Below are positions 1 through 8,392 of a DNA stretch of 64,000 nucleotides, piece by piece. Within the stretch, counting starts at the first letter, position 1, and each line of letters begins with the position of its first letter. The notes beneath the pieces are model-generated. The model did not search any database, had not been told where the DNA came from, and saw only the letters and a program-made list of their open reading frames with translations. The translations under genes were made by a program, and so were the position numbers. The DNA is from Terriglobales bacterium (GTDB lineage: Bacteria > Acidobacteriota > Terriglobia > Terriglobales > Acidobacteriaceae). Location of the stretch: the NCBI GenBank assembly GCA_025980765.1, contig JAICXB010000013.1, forward strand, positions 1 through 64,000. The letters are read 5' to 3'.

Positions 1-159
1 GTCTACATGCAGGAGATTCCAGAAAGCGTGCGGGCCACAGTTGAGGCTGTCAGCAAGGAACTGAGAAAGAAGCCGAAACTGCGCGCGGCGGGCAAGAAAG
101 TTGTGAGTTTGCGCCCAAATGCGCCCAAACTGCAAGAGGGAATCGCCGTAAGTCATTGA
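1..159 (+). CDS. C-terminal tail of probable tyrosine recombinase/integrase (partial)
   Basis: The frame is open from the left edge for 52 codons and stops at 157-159. The tail begins VYMQEIPESVRATVEA and ends in a basic stretch. Tyrosine recombinases of acidobacterial mobile elements, as I recall them, end with a very similar Y-x-Q-x-I/V-P-E segment, in which the Tyr is the catalytic nucleophile; the rest of the catalytic domain lies outside the window. The stop codon is only 5 nt from the CCA end of the convergent tRNA-Ala gene, the usual place for an integrase next to its attachment site. The family call rests on a short tail and is moderate. Confidence 0.55.
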   Translation, partial: VYMQEIPESVRATVEAVSKELRKKPKLRAAGKKVVSLRPNAPKLQEGIAVSH

Positions 160-164
160 TTTAA

Positions 165-240
165 TGGTGGACCTGGTCGGGATCGAACCGACGACCTCTT
201 CCATGCCATGGAAGCGCGCTCCCAGCTGCGCCACAGGCCC
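165..240 (-). tRNA. tRNA-Ala (GGC anticodon)
   Basis: The minus strand folds as a complete 76-nt cloverleaf. The acceptor stem GGGCCTG/CAGGTCC contains a G3-U70 wobble pair, the classic alanine identity element. The anticodon stem is CTTCC/GGAAG with loop ATGGCAT, giving anticodon GGC. The T-arm loop is GTTCGATCC and CCA is encoded at 165-167. A possible promoter lies upstream: TTGACG at 288-293 and an AT-rich -10 near 264-269, but it is weak. The 3' end faces the recombinase tail, so this gene may be an integration site. Confidence 0.95.
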
Positions 241-584
241 ACTTTTCACATCGGGACAGTTCTTATTCTCGCCTGCGAATGGGCTTCCGTCAATTCTGGC
301 TCCTGAAGTTTCCGGGGTGCTTCATTATTGAGCATGAGCCTTTGTGGTAACGGGGCCAAAGTTGCCGCGTGCAGGCCGCCGGCGCTCGCGTGGGCAAGGG
401 CGAAGGTCAAAATTCCTGACGCTCCACTCGTATGCAGTCGCTCCTGTCGAAGCTGGAATTGAGCTTGCAAATCAGGTGAAGCTCTCTTACTATCGGCAAA
501 GTCAATGGAAACAAGCAGTAAGGTGGTGGAAATCCCGCCTGCTGCTGTTATCAACCCCCGAGAAAACCAGCTCCTGCCGGGACT
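241..584. other. Intergenic region, no gene seen
   Basis: This 344-nt stretch between the tRNA and the penicillin-binding protein gene has short overlapping reading frames on both strands, but none has a recognisable product or ribosome binding site. I see no inverted array here, unlike most other gaps in the window. It may hold the promoters of the two divergent genes. Confidence 0.5.
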
Positions 585-1916
585 ATGAAAAAGACCCAGT
601 TATCCAGCTATCTTATTCTGGTAATTGCAGTTACACTCTACGGCGCCAACCTTTCGGCGACTTCAGGCGCTGACTCCAGCACTCCGACCAGCCCTGCGAG
701 CAAGCGGTCTGCGCGCAAGGTGAACGAATCACCGAGTGCAGCGAGAAAGATGAGTCGGCTGCGCCACAGCCGGCGTGTTCGCCGCAGTCGCCCGGTCAAT
801 CACAGTCGCCGTGTTAGCCAGAGTCGGGCGACCCAGAGCCGCCGGATCAGCCCCGTCCATCGCGTTAGCTATAACCCCAGGGTCAGCCGGCATGTCAGCT
901 ACCACCGGCGGCGACACTACTATTACGAGCGTTTCACCACCAGTTCCTATGCCGACAATGTGACCGATGGCGACATCACCGCGGGTGAAGATCCGGTGGT
1001 ACGCCAGGCAGCGATTGACGCTCTCGGCAACATGAACGGCACCGTCGTTGCCATTGACCCGACCAACGGCCGCATCCTGGCCATGGTGAACCAGAAGCTG
1101 GCGCTCTCAGAGGGAGCTACGCCTTGTTCCACCATCAAGCTTTCGGTGGGACTGGCGGCGTTGAGCGAAGGCATCATCACGCATAACACCCCGGTAAAAG
1201 TGGGTCCTCATGCGTATATGACGCTGACGCAAGCACTGGCTAAATCGAACAATGCCTATTTCGAGGCCCTCGGGCGTGAGTTGGGTTTCGAGCGGGTGAA
1301 GCGCTACGCCAACGAGTTCGGACTGGGCGAGTTGGCCGGCTACAACATCGAAGGGGAGCATCTCGGCGTCTATCCCGACGAGGAACTCGACGCGAAGCTG
1401 GGCGGCGTGGGGCGCATGTGCTCTTTCGGCGACGGCATCTCGATGACGCCGCTGCAGCTTGGCGCTCTGGTTTCTGCCATGGCGAACGGCGGCACACTGT
1501 ACTATCTGCAACACCCAACCACCCCGGAAGAGATTCTCAACTTCCAGCCTAAGGTAAAACGCACGCTCGACATCGCGCGTTGGCTGCCGGAGATGTCGCA
1601 AGGCATGGCGGGAGCGGTGGAATACGGCACGGCGCGCGGGCTGCGCCTGAACTTCTCGGAAGAGCAGATCCTGGGCAAGACGGGCACGTGTTCCAAATCG
1701 GGAACTCGCTTCGGATGGTTCGCCTCCTACGCCAACACCGACTACGGTCACATCGTGACTGTAATATTTCTCGAAGGCGGCCGCGCCACCTACGGACCGA
1801 AAGCCGCCGAGCTCGCCGGACGCATGTACCGCGGCCTCTATGACCACAGCTTCTTCGCAGTGAAAGCCCCCGTGGAAAAAGCCGCCGGGGAAACCACGGT
1901 GGGAGCCTCACAGTAA
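585..1916 (+). CDS. Penicillin-binding protein transpeptidase with basic N-terminal region
   Basis: This 443-residue protein has a membrane anchor or signal segment (about residues 8-28), then a long Arg/Ser/His-rich region (about 40-115), then a transpeptidase domain. The three active-site motifs of penicillin-binding proteins are present: S-T-I-K at about 182-185 with Ser182 as nucleophile, S-N-N at about 221-223, and K-T-G-T at about 365-368. The family cross-links peptidoglycan stem peptides in the periplasm. The usual N-terminal pedestal domain of class B proteins and any glycosyltransferase domain are missing, so it is a minimal transpeptidase. The basic linker, with its repeated S-R-R words, is unusual. 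A DD-peptidase or regulatory role is also possible. Confidence 0.85.
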   Translation: MKKTQLSSYLILVIAVTLYGANLSATSGADSSTPTSPASKRSARKVNESPSAARKMSRLRHSRRVRRSRPVNHSRRVSQSRATQSRRISPVHRVSYNPRVSRHVSYHRRRHYYYERFTTSSYADNVTDGDITAGEDPVVRQAAIDALGNMNGTVVAIDPTNGRILAMVNQKLALSEGATPCSTIKLSVGLAALSEGIITHNTPVKVGPHAYMTLTQALAKSNNAYFEALGRELGFERVKRYANEFGLGELAGYNIEGEHLGVYPDEELDAKLGGVGRMCSFGDGISMTPLQLGALVSAMANGGTLYYLQHPTTPEEILNFQPKVKRTLDIARWLPEMSQGMAGAVEYGTARGLRLNFSEEQILGKTGTCSKSGTRFGWFASYANTDYGHIVTVIFLEGGRATYGPKAAELAGRMYRGLYDHSFFAVKAPVEKAAGETTVGASQ

Positions 1917-1927
1917 GGTCAGCTTAG

Positions 1928-1995
1928 GATTCCGTGATTTCGAGATGTCATGATTTCAATCACCCGATCACCCGATCGCGAAATCACCCGATCCC
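1928..1995. repeat. Family C/C2 inverted array
   Basis: GTGATTTCGAGATG words on the left face CACCCGAT and CGAAATCA words on the right. The arms are imperfect complements with an 8-nt period. It lies in the 359-nt gap between the penicillin-binding protein and pilB; the rest of that gap holds the candidate pil promoter and otherwise nothing I recognise. Confidence 0.75.
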
Positions 1996-2085
1996 TTCTA
2001 CATCTGCGTCGTGAACCCCGCCTCGCCAGTTCATGTCCTTTGGTAACTAAGTGCTTTTCTCTCCTACACATCCAGTGTTTCTGCA

Positions 2086-2115
2086 TTGACTGGGGCCCAA
2101 TCCGGGACATACGAT
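2086..2115 (+). promoter_or_regulatory. Candidate sigma-70 promoter of the pil cluster
   Basis: TTGACT at 2086-2091 is followed after 18 nt by TACGAT at 2110-2115. It lies 160 nt upstream of pilB in an otherwise unassigned region. Both hexamers are close to consensus, but this is a match by eye only. Confidence 0.4.
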
Positions 2116-2275
2116 TCGCGCATCCTTGCACCTCTACGTGTGCTTAGGTCCTGCATCCGCTATTCATCAGGTTACGAACGAGAGTTGATGAACTGGGTTC
2201 TGCCAGTTCTGTTCTGGGCCATTAACCGGGAAGATGTTGATCGAGGCTGAAAATACTCGATCGGGAAACAAGGCT

Positions 2276-3988
2276 ATGTCTTCAAGGCTGGGCGATCTTC
2301 TAGTTCGCTCCAAAGTCATCACCAACGAGCAACTCGAGCAGGCGCTGAAGAAGCAGAAGGAAGGCGGCGGGCGCCTGGGCTCCGTGCTGGTGAAGCTGGG
2401 CTTTCTTACAGACGAAGAGGTCACAAATTTTCTTAGCCGGCAATATGGTGTACCCGCGATCAATCTGCAGTTTTTCGAACTTGATCCCAACGTCGTAAAG
2501 CTGATTCCGCAGGAGACCGCGCGCAAGCACCAGATTCTTCCCCTCAGCCGCGTAGGCGCGTCGCTCACCATCGCCATGGTGGACCCGACCAACGTCTTCG
2601 CGATGGATGACATCAAGTTCATGACCGGCTTCAACATCGAGCCGGTTGTCGCCTCCGAGAGCTCCATTATGGAGTGCATCGAGAAGGCCTATGCCGCGCC
2701 TGACCAACAGGAAAACCTCGACGACATCATGGCTTCGATGGGCGACGAGACCGATATCGAACTGCAAGCCGAGGCCGAAGAGCTCGCAACTTCCGACCTG
2801 GAGAAAAGCGCGGAAGAAGCTCCCATCGTCAAGCTGGTGAACCTGATCCTCACCGACGCCGTAAAGCGCGGGGCCAGCGACATTCATATCGAGCCGTACG
2901 AAAAGGAATATCGCGTCCGTTTTCGCATTGACGGCCAGTTGCAGAACATCATGGCGCCCCCGCTGAAATTGAAAGATGCCATCACTTCGCGCATCAAGAT
3001 CATGTCGAAGCTCGACATCAGCGAAAAGCGCCTGCCGCAGGACGGACGCATCATGCTCAAGATGCAGCTTGGCGGCCGCAAGAAGCAGCTCGATTACCGC
3101 GTCAACTGCCTGCCCACGCTCTGGGGCGAGAAGATTGTGCTCCGCCTGCTCGATAAAGAAAACCTGCGCCTCGACATGACCAAATTGGGATTCGAGCCTG
3201 AGTCGCTGGAAAAGTTTCAGCGCGCAGTAAAGAAACCATATGGCATGGTGCTGGTCACCGGCCCGACCGGATCGGGAAAAACCAACACGCTCTACTCCGC
3301 GATCTCGCTGCTCAACAAGCCTGACACCAACATCATGACCGCCGAGGACCCGGTCGAATTCCAACTCGGCGGCGTGAACCAGGTGCAGATGAAGGAAGCC
3401 ATCGGGCTGAACTTTGCCGCGGCCTTGCGCGCTTTTTTGCGTCAGGACCCGAACACGATCCTGGTGGGCGAAATCCGCGACTTCGAGACGGCGGAAATCG
3501 CCATCAAAGCCGCGCTCACCGGTCACCTGGTGCTCTCCACGTTGCACACCAACGGCGCGCCCGAGACGATCAGCCGTTTGATGAATATGGGTATCGAGCC
3601 CTTCCTGGTAGCGACGGCCGTGCATCTGATTGTGGCCCAGCGCCTGATTCGCCGCATCTGCGCAGAATGCAAAGAGGAAGTGCAGTTGAACCCGCAAGCG
3701 CTGCTCGATGCGGGCTTCTCCCCGGAAGAATCGAAGACGGTGAAGGTTTACAAGGGCAAAGGCTGCGGTACCTGCAATAACAGCGGCTACAAGGGACGCG
3801 CCGGTCTCTATGAGGTGATGGAGATCGATGATGAGATCCGCGAGCTGATCCTGGTCGGCGCCTCGGCCGTGGAGTTGAAGAAGAAAGCGATCGAGCGCGG
3901 CATGATCACTCTGCGCCGCAGCGGATTGAGAAAAGTAATGGACGGCGCCACCACGCTGGAAGAAGTGGCGCGCGAGACAGTGCACTAA
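2276..3988 (+). CDS. pilB: Type IV pilus assembly ATPase PilB
   Basis: This protein powers pilin polymerisation at the inner membrane. The N-terminal region (about 1-150) is the GspE/PilB N domain (MSSRLGDLLVRSKVIT...). The ATPase core has Walker A GPTGSGKT at about 328-335, the Asp-box TAEDPVEFQ, Walker B ILVGEIRD and the His-box LSTLHTNGAPET. A tetracysteine zinc motif follows (CAEC...CGTC), typical of PilB/GspE and absent from PilT. I chose ATG 2276 over the in-frame ATG 2234 because the conserved N domain begins there; the protein is then 570 residues. It is the first gene of pilB-pilT-pilC-pilS-pilR. The gaps between the motor genes are filled by repeat arrays. Confidence 0.95.
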   Translation: MSSRLGDLLVRSKVITNEQLEQALKKQKEGGGRLGSVLVKLGFLTDEEVTNFLSRQYGVPAINLQFFELDPNVVKLIPQETARKHQILPLSRVGASLTIAMVDPTNVFAMDDIKFMTGFNIEPVVASESSIMECIEKAYAAPDQQENLDDIMASMGDETDIELQAEAEELATSDLEKSAEEAPIVKLVNLILTDAVKRGASDIHIEPYEKEYRVRFRIDGQLQNIMAPPLKLKDAITSRIKIMSKLDISEKRLPQDGRIMLKMQLGGRKKQLDYRVNCLPTLWGEKIVLRLLDKENLRLDMTKLGFEPESLEKFQRAVKKPYGMVLVTGPTGSGKTNTLYSAISLLNKPDTNIMTAEDPVEFQLGGVNQVQMKEAIGLNFAAALRAFLRQDPNTILVGEIRDFETAEIAIKAALTGHLVLSTLHTNGAPETISRLMNMGIEPFLVATAVHLIVAQRLIRRICAECKEEVQLNPQALLDAGFSPEESKTVKVYKGKGCGTCNNSGYKGRAGLYEVMEIDDEIRELILVGASAVELKKKAIERGMITLRRSGLRKVMDGATTLEEVARETVH

Positions 3989-3991
3989 TAA

Positions 3992-4072
3992 GCCGCCAGC
4001 TTTCAGCCACCAGCCCCCAGCTCGGTGCTTATCGGTGTGAGCTGATAGCTGGAAGCTGGAGGCTGGCAGCCA
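3992..4072. repeat. Family D inverted array between pilB and pilT
   Basis: The left arm (about 3992-4022) has GCCAGC, CACCAGC and CCCAGCT words; the right arm (about 4039-4072) has AGCTGATAGCTGGAAGCTGG, its approximate complement. The array fills almost the whole gap inside the pil cluster. Confidence 0.85.
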
Positions 4073-4084
4073 AGAAGGGGTTTT

Positions 4085-5194
4085 ATGGCCGCAACACTCA
4101 GCGATCTGTTAAAGAAGATGCTCGAACTCGGAGGCAGCGACCTCCACATCTCCACCAACTCGCCGCCACAGGTGCGCGTGCACGGACATCTGCAGCCCCT
4201 GGACATGCCTGCCCTGCAGCCGGCCGAGACCAAGCAGCTTGCTTACAGCGTGTTGACCGACGCGCAAAAGCATCGCTTCGAGGAGCATCTGGAACTCGAC
4301 TTCTCTTTCGGCTTGAAGAGCCTGGCGCGTTTTCGTGGCAACGTCTTCAACCAGCGCGGTGCGACCGGAGCGGTCTTCCGTGTGATTCCATTCGAGATCA
4401 GATCGTTTCAGCAGCTAAATCTGCCGCCAATCGTCGCCAAGCTGTGCGAAAAACCACGCGGCCTGATTCTGGTCACTGGGCCCACTGGCTCCGGCAAATC
4501 GACCACGCTGGCGGCAATGATCGACAAAATCAATACCGAGCGGCACGACCACATCATCACCATTGAAGACCCCATCGAGTTTGTGCACCAGAACAAGAAT
4601 TGTCTGGTGAACCAGCGCGAGGTGCACGCTGACACCAAGTCGTTCAGCGACGCATTGCGCGCGGCCCTGCGTGAAGATCCCGATGTGGTGCTGATCGGCG
4701 AAATGCGCGATCTGGAGACCATCGAGTCCGCGCTGCGCATTGCCGAGACAGGTCACCTCACTTTCGGCACCTTGCACACCAACTCGGCGGCATCCACTAT
4801 CAACCGTGTGATTGACGTTTTTCCTTCGCACCAGCAGTCGCAGATTCGCGCCCAGCTTTCGCTTGTACTCGAAGGCGTGCTCTGCCAGTCGTTGCTGGCG
4901 AAGATCGGCGGACAGGGCCGCGCCTGCGCCATGGAAATCCTGGTGCCCAATGCGGCAGTGCGAAACCTGATCCGCGAAGACAAGATTCACCAGATTTACT
5001 CCGCCATGCAGTCGGGACAGGACAAATACGGAATGCAGACATTCAACCAGTCGCTGGCGAGTTTGTACTTCAGCAAACAAATCTCGCTGGAAACTGCGAT
5101 GCTGCGCTCCTCGATGCCTGACGAGTTGCAGGAGATGATCAACCGCGGACAAGCCGCGGCCAAAGCTGCCGGCGCGCCGACGGGCCGTAAGTGA
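4085..5194 (+). CDS. pilT: Type IV pilus retraction ATPase PilT
   Basis: This 369-residue protein is close to the usual PilT length. It drives pilus disassembly and twitching motility. It has an N-terminal PAS-like region (LSDLLKKMLELGGSDLHIS), Walker A GPTGSGKST at about 131-139, the Asp-box ITIEDPIEFVH, Walker B VVLIGEMRDLETI and the AETGHL/GTLHTNSA His-box. It lacks the zinc tetracysteine of PilB, as expected. A purine-rich AAGAAGGGG precedes the start at a workable distance. It sits between pilB and pilC, so assembly and retraction motors are probably co-transcribed. Confidence 0.95.
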   Translation: MAATLSDLLKKMLELGGSDLHISTNSPPQVRVHGHLQPLDMPALQPAETKQLAYSVLTDAQKHRFEEHLELDFSFGLKSLARFRGNVFNQRGATGAVFRVIPFEIRSFQQLNLPPIVAKLCEKPRGLILVTGPTGSGKSTTLAAMIDKINTERHDHIITIEDPIEFVHQNKNCLVNQREVHADTKSFSDALRAALREDPDVVLIGEMRDLETIESALRIAETGHLTFGTLHTNSAASTINRVIDVFPSHQQSQIRAQLSLVLEGVLCQSLLAKIGGQGRACAMEILVPNAAVRNLIREDKIHQIYSAMQSGQDKYGMQTFNQSLASLYFSKQISLETAMLRSSMPDELQEMINRGQAAAKAAGAPTGRK

Positions 5195-5305
5195 AGCTGC
5201 TGGCTGCTAGCTACTAGCTGCTAGCTACGCCAAACAGCGTATGGAGCCTTGACTTTGCGGTTGTTTTTGATTCGCTAGCAGCCAGTAGCTAGCAGCTGGA
5301 AGCTA
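5195..5305. repeat. Family D inverted array between pilT and pilC
   Basis: The left arm at 5195-5228 has CTGCTAGCTACTAG-type words with a 7-nt period. The right arm at 5273-5305 has CTAGCAGCCAGTAG-type words. The loop is about 45 nt. The right arm runs almost into the AAGGAG ribosome binding site of pilC. Confidence 0.9.
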
Positions 5306-5317
5306 AGGAGAAACGCG

Positions 5318-6526
5318 ATGCCCGTATATAAATTTTCGGGAAAGGACGCCGGTGGAACCAAGGTCTCCGGCGAGCGCGAGGCGATCAACAAGCAAACCTT
5401 GCAGGCAGCGCTGCGCAAAGAGCGTATTGCCAGCCTGGTGATTAAGGAAAAGGGCAAAGAGTTCACGCTGCCCACCATCGGCTCGGGCAAGGTCGCGGTG
5501 AAGGATGTTGCCATCTTCTTCCGCCAGTTCTCCGTCATGATCGATGCCGGACTTCCCCTGGTGCAGTGTCTCGAAATTCTCGCGGCGAACCAGGAAAATC
5601 CCGCATTCCAGAAGACGCTCACCGGAGTGCGCGTGACCGTGGAAGGCGGATCGACGCTGGCCAACGCCATGCGCCAATTCCCAAAGGTGTTCGACGATCT
5701 CACCACCAACATGATCGAAGCCGGCGAAACCGGCGGTATTCTCGATCTGATTCTTCAGCGCCTGGCCGCGTATGTTGAAAAGGCGGTCAAACTCAAATCT
5801 GCGGTCAAGTCGGCGCTGATTTATCCCGTCTCGGTCATTAGCATCGCGGTAGTGGTGGTCGGGGCGCTGTTGAAGTTCGTCGTCCCCATCTTCCAAAAGC
5901 TGTTTGAAGGACTGGGGGTAGACCTGCCTTTGCCCACCCGCATCGTCATCGGCCTGAGCCAATTTGTGCAGAGCTTCTGGTGGCTGTTTGGCGTGGCCTT
6001 GATTGCGGCGGTCTTCGGGATCAAACAAATCCGCAAGGACCCGAAAGGCAAGTACTTCTTCGATAGTCTGCTGTTGAAGATGCCGATCGTGGGAAACTTG
6101 CTGCGAAAGATCGCTGTCGCTCGTTTCACCCGAACGCTGGGCACGCTGATCACCTCCGGCGTTCCCATTCTGGAAGGCCTGACCATTACCGCGCGCACCT
6201 CGGGCAACGCGGTGCTGGAGGAAGCGCTGATGAAGGTGCGAAAGGCGGTTGAAGAAGGCCGCACCATCATCGATCCCCTGAAGGAATGCGGCGTCTTTCC
6301 CAACATGGTCACGCAGATGATCGGCGTCGGCGAGGCCACGGGCGCCATGGACAGCATGCTGCAGAAGATCGCCGACTTCTACGAAGACGAAGTCGATGCC
6401 GCCACCAAAGACCTGCTCACCTTGCTGGAGCCGGTGATGATCGCCTTTCTCGGCGTCGCCGTCGGAGGCATCGTCATCTCGCTCTACATGCCGCTGTTTG
6501 CCATGATCGCCAAGCTGGCTGGCTAG
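5318..6526 (+). CDS. pilC: Type IV pilus inner-membrane platform protein PilC
   Basis: This 402-residue protein matches the GspF/PilC family. It has two T2SSF domains (about 70-190 and 270-395), each followed by hydrophobic membrane segments, with a third near residue 225. Conserved family features include FFRQFSVMIDAGLPLVQCLE in the first domain and the terminal LLEPVMI...GGIVISLYMPLF segment. PilC is the platform on which PilB and PilT act. AAGGAG lies 8 nt before the ATG. The order pilB-pilT-pilC is typical of Acidobacteriota and deltaproteobacterial clusters. Confidence 0.95.
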   Translation: MPVYKFSGKDAGGTKVSGEREAINKQTLQAALRKERIASLVIKEKGKEFTLPTIGSGKVAVKDVAIFFRQFSVMIDAGLPLVQCLEILAANQENPAFQKTLTGVRVTVEGGSTLANAMRQFPKVFDDLTTNMIEAGETGGILDLILQRLAAYVEKAVKLKSAVKSALIYPVSVISIAVVVVGALLKFVVPIFQKLFEGLGVDLPLPTRIVIGLSQFVQSFWWLFGVALIAAVFGIKQIRKDPKGKYFFDSLLLKMPIVGNLLRKIAVARFTRTLGTLITSGVPILEGLTITARTSGNAVLEEALMKVRKAVEEGRTIIDPLKECGVFPNMVTQMIGVGEATGAMDSMLQKIADFYEDEVDAATKDLLTLLEPVMIAFLGVAVGGIVISLYMPLFAMIAKLAG

Positions 6527-6535
6527 TCGCAGCCA

Positions 6536-6624
6536 AGTGGACGTGGTGGACGAAGTGGACTTGATGGACTGCCGGGCAGTCCACAACGTTCATTCCGTCC
6601 ATAAAGTCCACTGCGTCCACCAAG
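6536..6624. repeat. Family F inverted array (9-nt period)
   Basis: The right arm is five clean 9-mers in a row (GTCCACAAC, GTTCATTCC, GTCCATAAA, GTCCACTGC, GTCCACCAA) at about 6579-6623. The left arm at 6536-6573 carries the complementary GTGGACGAA and GTGGACTTG words. The arms meet with almost no loop at GCCGGGC. Confidence 0.9.
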
Positions 6625-6667
6625 TGCTCACTATGAATTTCGCCTAACCTGCGGCACAATGCCCGAA

Positions 6668-6698
6668 AGCTAGCAGCTAGAAGCCAGCAGCTAGCGGC
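6668..6698. repeat. Single family D arm
   Basis: CTAGCAGCTAGAAGCCAGCA-type words occur without a facing complementary arm. The segment lies just before the kinase start and looks like half of a broken array. Confidence 0.7.
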
Positions 6699-6703
6699 TC
6701 CCT

Positions 6704-8392
6704 ATGCTACGAACTTTCGACGAACGCACCTGGTTAAGCTGGTTGGTGAAGGTGAGGATCATCGTCATCACCTTCCTGCTCGGCATTGGGCTGGCGATCG
6801 TCGAATTCACGCATACCAACGTTGACGAGCGCGCCTTCGTCAGCGCCATCCTGCTTTGGTACACAGTCGCCGTCTTCTTCGTCGTCCTGCAATCGCTGTG
6901 GGAGGATGCGCGGCTGCAGGCGCGCATTCAGGTGCTGGCCGACCTCGCCCTCACCACCGCTATCATCTATGTCACCGGCGGCGTCGATACTTCATTCAAC
7001 TTCCTCTATCCGCTGGTCATCATTGTGGCCAGCATTTTATTGCCGCGATGGTGGGCGTATCTCACAGCAGCGCTCTCTTTCATTGCATTCGGCGCGATTC
7101 TGGATTTGTCGTATTACGGTGCGATCCGCTCTTTTTCCATTACCCGTCCTGACCTGAAGACGGTGCAGCTGATCGTCGGCGTCAACTTTTTCGCCTTCAT
7201 GACCATCGCTTACCTCGCCAGCAGCCTGAGCGCGAAGCTGCGCCAGGTAGGCGTGGAGCTGCACACCAAGAGTGACGAACTCCAGGACCTGCAGGCGATT
7301 CAGAACAACATTCTGCACTCCATGCGCGGCGGCCTTATCACCACCGATCTCGATGGGCGCATTACCCTGATCAACCAACCGGGATTGAATTTCTTCGGGC
7401 GCAGAGCGAGCGAAGTGCTCGGCGCCCACATCTCGTCGCTGTTTCGCGATCCGCTTCCCGAAGCGGGACACTTTGCGGTACAGGGCGAGCTGCGCGCCTG
7501 GACCTCGACTGGAGAAAAGATCTTCGGGATCACCGTCACGCCGCTCACCGTACACGATGGCGACGTAATCGGGTACGTTTATACCTTTACCGATCTCACC
7601 GACGTGCGCCGGCTGGAAAATGAGATCCGCTTGCGCGACCGTCTCTCCGCCGTGGGACGCCTCGCCGCCGGCATCGCCCATGAAATCCGCAACCCGCTCT
7701 CCTCCATTGCCGGATCGGTGCAGATGCTCTCCAAAATGGCGACCCTGAACGACGAGCAGCAGGTGCTGGTGGACATCGTGCGCCGCGAATCCGAGCGCCT
7801 GAACAACATCATCTCCGACTTCCTGCTGTACTCGCGCGACAAGAACTACAACTTCGGCCGCCACGATCTCCTGCTGCTGCTCGACGAAACCCTGCGCCTG
7901 CTGGAACATCGCCCTGCGCGCACCGAGGGGCAGCACCGCATCGTGCGCAATTTCGAAGCTCGCGAGGCCCTGGCCATGGTCGATCCCGATCGCATCAAGC
8001 AGGTCTTCTGGAACCTCTGCGACAACGCTTTGCGCGCCATGCCTGAAGGCGGCACCCTGAAAATTACCTTGCGCGGCCAGGGAGAACGATGGATGCTCTC
8101 ATTCAAAGACACCGGCGTCGGACTCCGCTCCGAGCAGGTGGAAAAGATCTTCGAACCATTTCAGTCCGCCTTCGAGGGAGGTACCGGTTTGGGACTCGCG
8201 CTGGTGTACCAGATCGTGCAGGCGCACAAGGGCCGGGTGCGGGCCGCGTCTCCTGCCGGGGATGGAGCGGAGTTCATTGTCGAGTTGCCACAATCCGAGG
8301 TCTCGCCGGTGAAAGGGCAGACGGAATCGCTAAGCATTGCCGAAATGCGGGTGCGCGCTGCGGTCGCCGCCGGAGAGCGCGATCGTGGCTAA
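6704..8392 (+). CDS. pilS: PilS-like membrane sensor histidine kinase
   Basis: This 562-residue kinase has about six hydrophobic membrane segments (residues 15-185), a PAS-type domain (about 205-305), then the kinase core. The H-box GIAHEIRNPLSSIAGSVQML carries the phosphorylated His; the N-box is WNLCDNALRAMPEGG; the G boxes are DTGVGL and GGTGLGLALVYQ. Six N-terminal membrane helices plus PAS are the plan of PilS, which senses pilin state and phosphorylates PilR. It overlaps the next gene by 8 nt, which supports a two-component pair. The symbol is by architecture and context. Confidence 0.85.
   Translation: MLRTFDERTWLSWLVKVRIIVITFLLGIGLAIVEFTHTNVDERAFVSAILLWYTVAVFFVVLQSLWEDARLQARIQVLADLALTTAIIYVTGGVDTSFNFLYPLVIIVASILLPRWWAYLTAALSFIAFGAILDLSYYGAIRSFSITRPDLKTVQLIVGVNFFAFMTIAYLASSLSAKLRQVGVELHTKSDELQDLQAIQNNILHSMRGGLITTDLDGRITLINQPGLNFFGRRASEVLGAHISSLFRDPLPEAGHFAVQGELRAWTSTGEKIFGITVTPLTVHDGDVIGYVYTFTDLTDVRRLENEIRLRDRLSAVGRLAAGIAHEIRNPLSSIAGSVQMLSKMATLNDEQQVLVDIVRRESERLNNIISDFLLYSRDKNYNFGRHDLLLLLDETLRLLEHRPARTEGQHRIVRNFEAREALAMVDPDRIKQVFWNLCDNALRAMPEGGTLKITLRGQGERWMLSFKDTGVGLRSEQVEKIFEPFQSAFEGGTGLGLALVYQIVQAHKGRVRAASPAGDGAEFIVELPQSEVSPVKGQTESLSIAEMRVRAAVAAGERDRG

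Noticed and set aside
344-673. 109-codon frame overlapping the penicillin-binding protein start
   Set aside because: It has no ribosome binding site, no domain and overlaps a well-supported gene.
2300-3985. Long antisense frame opposite pilB (561 codons)
   Set aside because: It mirrors the codon bias of a strong gene on the other strand, has no recognisable domain and no ribosome binding site. Similar antisense frames opposite pilC, pilS and uvrA were left out for the same reason.
8337-8384. Upstream start of the PilR-like regulator
   Set aside because: The first 16 codons lie in the kinase gene and have no family similarity. GTG 8385 has a ribosome binding site and begins the receiver domain.
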